Source: CAYOBW01 sp964402115
GTDB lineage: Bacteria; Verrucomicrobiota; Kiritimatiellia; UBA8416; CAYOBW01
Direction: 5' to 3'
Length of the DNA: 13,548 nt
NCBI GenBank assembly: GCA_964402115.1
Contig: CAYOBW010000193.1
Coordinates: 1 to 13,548 of the forward strand
Each line of letters starts with the position of its first letter. Positions within the stretch are counted from its first letter, which is position 1. Of the stretch, positions 10,801 through 13,548 are shown in pieces. The translations under genes were made by a program, and so were the position numbers. A model generated the notes under the pieces. The model made no database searches and had not been told where the DNA came from. It saw only the letters and a list, made by a program, of their open reading frames with translations.

Positions 10801-13548
10801 CCAGGCGGCGGACATCGAGACGACGGGGGACGTGACCCTGCACGCCGGCGGGGCGATCACGCGCACTGCGGGGACCGTGACCGCGCACGACGTCAAGGCG
10901 CTGGCGGGGACGACCATCGGCGCGGCGGGCAACGCGCTGACGACGGCGGCGGACTCGGTGGGCTTCACGGCCGGCGGCGCTGTCCATGTGGTTGAAGGCG
11001 GCGCGGTGACGGTGACCGGGCGGACGACCGCGGTCAACGGCCTGATCGACGTGACGGCGGGCGACACGCTGACCGTGGGCGCGCGCGGCCTTACGGCGCA
11101 CGGCGCGGGTGCGGTGGCGCTGCGGGCGCAGGGGACGGGAGACGTGCTGGTCGATGGTGTGGTGCAATCCACCAGCGGCAACATCTCGATTACGGCGGCC
11201 GACGCCATCGCCCAGGCGGCGGATATCGAGACCACCGGCGACGTGGCGTTGACGGCCGGCGGCGCCATCTCGCGCACCGCTGGGAAGATCAAGGGCGATG
11301 ACGTGGGGTTGAACGCCGCCGCGGGGATCGGGGTTGCCCAGGCCCTGCAGGTGAATGCCCGCACGCTGGCCGCGACGAACAGCGCGCTGGCCGACGTGAA
11401 CCTGGTCAGCGAGCAGGCGAACGCGACGGTGCTGGGCATTGCCACGCTGGGCGGCAGCATCACCTTCACGCAGACGGTGGGCGATGTGACCGTGGCCGGC
11501 GATGTGACAAGCGGCAAGAAGGGTGGCGGGGGCGTGGACGGTGGCGATGTCACGCTGACGGCACTCGCGGGAACCCTGACGGTTGATGGCGCCAGGATCA
11601 GCAGCGAGCAGGGGAGCGGCGGGACCAAGACGGTCGAGTCGGGCGTCGTGCTGCTGTCCGGCGCGCAGGTCAAGTCCGGCGCCGGCGATGTCCTGCTGCG
11701 TGGCGGGACGGCTGACATCGGCATCTATGCGTCCATCACGAACGACGACGGCAACCCGCTGCTCTTCAGCTCGAAGCGTGACATCATCGTGGCCGCCGGC
11801 GTGACCACGACGAACGCCGGGGCGCCGATCACGCTCCGTGCGGACAGCGACGGCGAGGGCACGGGCGGCGTCTGGGTGCGGTCCTCGGGCCAGCTCATCT
11901 CGGCCGACAACATCACGATCTCCGGCTCGCAGCTCGCCACCAACGCGGCGGCTGGCGAGGCGGTCCGGATCGACAGCGGCGCTCAGCTCAGCGCGGCGGG
12001 CAGCGTTTCGATTTCGAACAACCTCGTCGATACGACGAGCGCCATTCTCATGAACGGGGCGATTACGGCCGGCGGCAACGTGACGATCCGCGGCGCGGAC
12101 GACGTCCGCACCGGCGGGAAGATCACGGCGGACGGCGCGCTGGAGCTGGTGGCGGAGCGCGGCGACCTGACGGTCGGCGGCGCCATCGATCCGCCGGCCA
12201 CGGTCACGCTGTCGGCGGCCGGCAACCTCATCATCACCAACTCGGTGGAAGCCGTGAACCTGATCGCGGGGACCGCGGGCGGGAACGTCTCCGTGCTGCC
12301 CGGCGGGCGCCTGCTCGTTACCAATAGCGTGGGCGATATCCGGATCGGCGCCATGACCAACATCGTGCTGTCGGGCGGTAACCTGACGGCGATGCGGACC
12401 ATCGGCCTGGCTGCCACCAACGGCGCCATCACCCAGACGACGAGCGGCCTGCTGGCGTCGAACCTGCAGTTCGTGGCGAACGGGGCCGTGTTCCTGCCCA
12501 GCATTTCGAACGCGTTCGGCACGGTCGCGGGCACGGCGGGCGGGGCCGTCACGGTGATCGATTCGCTGGGCGTGAACATCGGTGTCGTCGGCGCGGCCAC
12601 CGGCCTGGCGACCGGCGGGGACGTGGCTTTCCAGGCGCCGTCGGTGGCGGTGGGGCGTACGCTCGACGCCAACGGCCATCGCGTCTACCTGGTGCCGCTG
12701 GTGACCAACAGCGCGGCGAGCATCGGGGGCGCGGCGGCGTTCAACCTGACGCAGGCGAGCCTGACCAACGTGGCGGACTCCGCTGAGATCGTCGTGGGCG
12801 CGAAGGCGGACGGCACGCTGGTCGCCGGCGCCGTGACGCTGGGCTCGTCCGCCGCGGTCGACGTGGGCGCCCGCAACCTGACCATCGCGGGCAGCAGTAT
12901 TACGCTCGGCGGGCAGACGCTGACGAGCGCTCAGGAGCTGAAGCTGCGGAGCACGGGCGCGGTCGTGGGGAACGCCGCCGTGGCGACCGACCTGGCAGCC
13001 GGAACGCTGCGCCTGCAAGCGGCAACGACGATCGGCAGTGGCGCGAACGCCGTTCAGACCGATGCCGGAACCGTTGGTTTCACCGCCGGCGGCGATGTCT
13101 ACGTGACCGATGCGGGCGCCGTGACGGTGACCGGGCGGACGACCGCGGTCAACGGATTGATCGATGTGACGGCGGGCGACACCTTGACCGTGGGCGCGGG
13201 CGGATTGACGGCTGACGGGGCGGGCGTGGTGGCGTTGACGGCGCAGGGTGGTGGCGACGTGCTGGTGAACGGCGCGGTGCTGTCGACGAGCGGCAACATC
13301 GGGATCACGGCGGCAGATGCTATTGCTCAGGCGGCCAACATCGCGACGGCTGGCAACGTGACGCTGACGGCCGGCGGGGCGCTCACGCGGACCGCGGGGA
13401 CGATCACGGCGATCGACCTCAAGGCGCAGGCCGGGACGACGATCGGCGCGGCGGCGAACCGGTTGACGACCACCGTGGATACGGTTGGGTTCACGGCCGG
13501 TGGCGACGTGTACGTCACCGACGCTGGCACGCTGAGCGTCACGGGCCG
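7868..13548 (+). CDS. Giant TpsA exoprotein, filamentous-haemagglutinin type (3' end beyond window)
   Basis: The frame runs open from ATG 7868 to the window edge: 1893 codons, no stop, C-terminus not seen. Residues 1 to about 36 are a Sec signal peptide (basic start, long Val/Ala/Leu core). It lacks the extended signal-peptide region of many proteobacterial TpsA proteins. Residues about 39-170 form the TPS/haemagglutination-activity domain that TpsB recognises, with ANGRVYLINPNGILF containing N114-P-N-G117. An Ala/Pro-rich insert covers about 225-260. GIWMIDPYNIVI (W385-N391) resembles a segment common at the domain border of such adhesins. After that come Gly/Ala/Thr/Val-rich repeats of short beta strands, typical of a right-handed beta-helix fibre. 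They include a 137-residue unit in register (listed separately). I see no cysteine and few lysines. Expected role: surface-exposed or released adhesin, secreted by the adjacent TpsB. Target and processing are unknown. Confidence 0.92.
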   Translation, partial: MYKLTFKQGAVGQRLAGAAVASVVLAGVVGVLALPQGESVQHGDVSFTRSGDKLTVNQGSGKAIVNYAGFDIAAPETVQFIQPDASATILNRVAGSASTIAGLLLANGRVYLINPNGILFTSSARVDVGGLVASGLDLSNDDFLAGRMRFAGGGGAVINEGSLSGGFVHLLGGAVENRGQINAAASVLAAGRESVVIDEVAGGQIRVTVDGAESSLDGLRDVAAEPAAPEAAAPADGGREVAAALAPAVAGAADLLVGDVINRGSVVADGAVGGTILLYGERVAQLGVATADGKEGAGGRIELRAGDVVVVGDASVTTANAGRDGAGGSIMIVGEHLAAATGARIAARGGETGGNGGFVETSGRAGFALGAAPDIGAPAGRGGIWMIDPYNIVITSGTANVSIPAADPFAATADDAVLGVQLIEDALTGGASVLVTTTEGGGTQAGHITWLDGADLDFDGTGVNTLTLFAMSNITVYADIADANPDAADALSLNLSARGAVLLKGATLALGGGAFTSTNGLDFSTDSAASVTAGSVAIRNTGFTTLDGGLTATAGDVRIRSGGSIALGNSITSLTGVVELQAGSAITRTAGTLDAPTVELVAGGAVGAAGSAVRTQADSVGFTAGGDVHMTDVDTVSVTGRTVAASGLIDVTAGDSLTVGAGGLTANGAGTITLATVGNGDITVGGAVQSGLGDIALTAVDGLDLGADVATTGNIALRAGGHISRTAGTVSGVDLTVAAGGAIGSAGNALTTSADSLGFTAGGAVYVVESSALTVTGRTVAVNGLIDVTAGNTLTVGAGGLTAHGTGGVALLAQGAGAVLVNGAVQSTSGNISLTAADAIAQAADIGTTGDVTLRAGGAISRTAGTVTAYDVKALAGTTIGAAGNALTTAADSVGFTAGGAVYVVEGGSVSVTGRTTAANGLIDVTAGDTLTVGAGGLTAHGAGGVALAALGTGDVLVNGAVQSTSGNVALTAADAIAQAADIETTGDVTLHAGGAITRTAGTVTAHDVKALAGTTIGAAGNALTTAADSVGFTAGGAVHVVEGGAVTVTGRTTAVNGLIDVTAGDTLTVGARGLTAHGAGAVALRAQGTGDVLVDGVVQSTSGNISITAADAIAQAADIETTGDVALTAGGAISRTAGKIKGDDVGLNAAAGIGVAQALQVNARTLAATNSALADVNLVSEQANATVLGIATLGGSITFTQTVGDVTVAGDVTSGKKGGGGVDGGDVTLTALAGTLTVDGARISSEQGSGGTKTVESGVVLLSGAQVKSGAGDVLLRGGTADIGIYASITNDDGNPLLFSSKRDIIVAAGVTTTNAGAPITLRADSDGEGTGGVWVRSSGQLISADNITISGSQLATNAAAGEAVRIDSGAQLSAAGSVSISNNLVDTTSAILMNGAITAGGNVTIRGADDVRTGGKITADGALELVAERGDLTVGGAIDPPATVTLSAAGNLIITNSVEAVNLIAGTAGGNVSVLPGGRLLVTNSVGDIRIGAMTNIVLSGGNLTAMRTIGLAATNGAITQTTSGLLASNLQFVANGAVFLPSISNAFGTVAGTAGGAVTVIDSLGVNIGVVGAATGLATGGDVAFQAPSVAVGRTLDANGHRVYLVPLVTNSAASIGGAAAFNLTQASLTNVADSAEIVVGAKADGTLVAGAVTLGSSAAVDVGARNLTIAGSSITLGGQTLTSAQELKLRSTGAVVGNAAVATDLAAGTLRLQAATTIGSGANAVQTDAGTVGFTAGGDVYVTDAGAVTVTGRTTAVNGLIDVTAGDTLTVGAGGLTADGAGVVALTAQGGGDVLVNGAVLSTSGNIGITAADAIAQAANIATAGNVTLTAGGALTRTAGTITAIDLKAQAGTTIGAAANRLTTTVDTVGFTAGGDVYVTDAGTLSVTG
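9581..9727 (+). repeat. Degenerate half unit preceding the first repeat run
   Basis: This stretch encodes a diverged version of the second part of the 137-residue unit: AGSAITRTAGT, then VGAAGSAVRTQADSVGF, matching AGGAITRTAGT and IGAAGNALTTAADSVGF in later copies. The left boundary is approximate. It reads as an old copy or a cap to the array. Confidence 0.6.
9728..10138 (+). repeat. TpsA repeat unit R1 (411 bp, diverged)
   Basis: The unit is set to begin at GFTAGG. R1 encodes 137 residues and aligns along its full length with R2, but it is the most diverged full copy (for example GFTAGGDVHMTDVDTVSVTG and AVQSGLGDIALTAVDGLDLG). Confidence 0.8.
10139..10549 (+). repeat. TpsA repeat unit R2 (411 bp)
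   Basis: Exactly 411 bp after R1. The core reads GFTAGGAVYVVE, TVTGRT-like, NGLIDVTAG, AVQSTSGNISLTAADAIAQ, GGAISRTAGTVTA. It shares DNA blocks of about 40 identical bases with R3. Confidence 0.88.
10550..10960 (+). repeat. TpsA repeat unit R3 (411 bp)
   Basis: Exactly 411 bp after R2. Near-identical DNA to R2 and R4 across the AVQSTSGN...AADAIAQAADI segment and the IGAAGNALTTAADSVGF junction. This points to recent duplication or gene conversion. Confidence 0.88.
10961..11330 (+). repeat. TpsA repeat unit R4 (3' end diverged)
   Basis: Starts exactly 411 bp after R3 and matches it closely until SRTAGK (about 11290). It then drifts into KIKGDDVGLNAAAGIG, after which unit homology is lost. The right boundary is approximate. 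It is the last copy of the first run. Confidence 0.82.
12923..13075 (+). repeat. Degenerate half unit preceding the second repeat run
   Basis: Encodes a weak match to the second part of the 137-residue unit, ending TTIGSGANAVQTDAGTVGF, against TTIGAAGNALTTAADSVGF in the intact copies. It mirrors the half unit before R1. The left boundary is approximate. Confidence 0.5.
13076..13486 (+). repeat. TpsA repeat unit R5 (411 bp, second run)
   Basis: Again exactly 411 bp from its GFTAGG to the next. Full-length match to R2-R4 (TGRTTAVNGLIDVTAGDTLT, AVLSTSGNIGITAADAIAQ, GGALTRTAGTITA), with some third-position differences from the first run. Confidence 0.87.
13487..13548 (+). repeat. TpsA repeat unit R6 (cut by the window edge)
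   Basis: Begins GFTAGGDVYVTDAG in perfect 411-bp phase with R5 and is truncated after 62 bp. The array therefore continues to the right of the window. Confidence 0.8.

Noticed and set aside
9728..11330. CRISPR array or tandem non-coding satellite
   Set aside because: The 411-bp units are all in frame inside one coding sequence, without short repeats and unique spacers.
7877..13018. A 1713-codon minus-strand open frame
   Set aside because: Its codons lie exactly opposite the TpsA codons. It is open only because that gene uses no TTA/CTA/TCA there. The product is Arg/His/Gly/Ala-rich with no domain, and the plus strand has a signal peptide, TPS domain and repeats.

Overview
The window is high-G+C bacterial chromosomal DNA with dense coding and short intergenic gaps. 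The two-membrane secretion genes make it Gram-negative (diderm). The mix of genes suggests the PVC superphylum (Verrucomicrobiota, Kiritimatiellota or Planctomycetota): a cysteine-containing Gfo/Idh/MocA oxidoreductase, an Rsm22-family methyltransferase with an acidic conserved hypothetical, and a filamentous-haemagglutinin-type exoprotein. That assignment is an inference from family feel; there is no rRNA or other marker here.

Layout. (1) 9-2247, plus strand: a two-gene sugar-metabolism unit, with a Gfo/Idh/MocA NAD(P)-dependent oxidoreductase followed 34 nt later by an extended-SDR nucleotide-sugar 4-epimerase/dehydratase. (2) 2248-2349: a convergent intergenic stretch with nested inverted repeats. 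(3) 4778-2350, minus strand: a two-gene unit made of a 400-aa acidic conserved hypothetical, then (23-nt gap) a 400-aa Rsm22/METTL17-type methyltransferase that keeps the cysteines of the family's Fe-S site. (4) 4779-4971: a divergent promoter region. (5) 4972-13548, plus strand: an operon of a putative lipoprotein with an internal 96-residue-offset duplication, a TpsB outer-membrane transporter (POTRA plus barrel, ShlB/FhaC/HecB type), and a very large TpsA exoprotein that is still open at the window's right edge (1893 codons seen).

The TpsA gene is the largest object here. It has a signal peptide, an N-terminal haemagglutination-activity (TPS) domain with an NPNG motif, and a repetitive predicted beta-helical shaft. 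The shaft carries a 137-residue (411-bp) unit in strict register: four copies at 9728-11330 and another run starting at 13076 and leaving the window. Each run is preceded by a degenerate half unit. A 1713-codon minus-strand open frame over this gene is an artefact of codon use.

Working model (inference): the lipoprotein, TpsB and TpsA are co-expressed. TpsA crosses the inner membrane by Sec and is secreted through TpsB to the surface as an adhesin-like fibre. The lipoprotein is a candidate accessory component not found in classical two-partner systems, and is the best lead for something undescribed.
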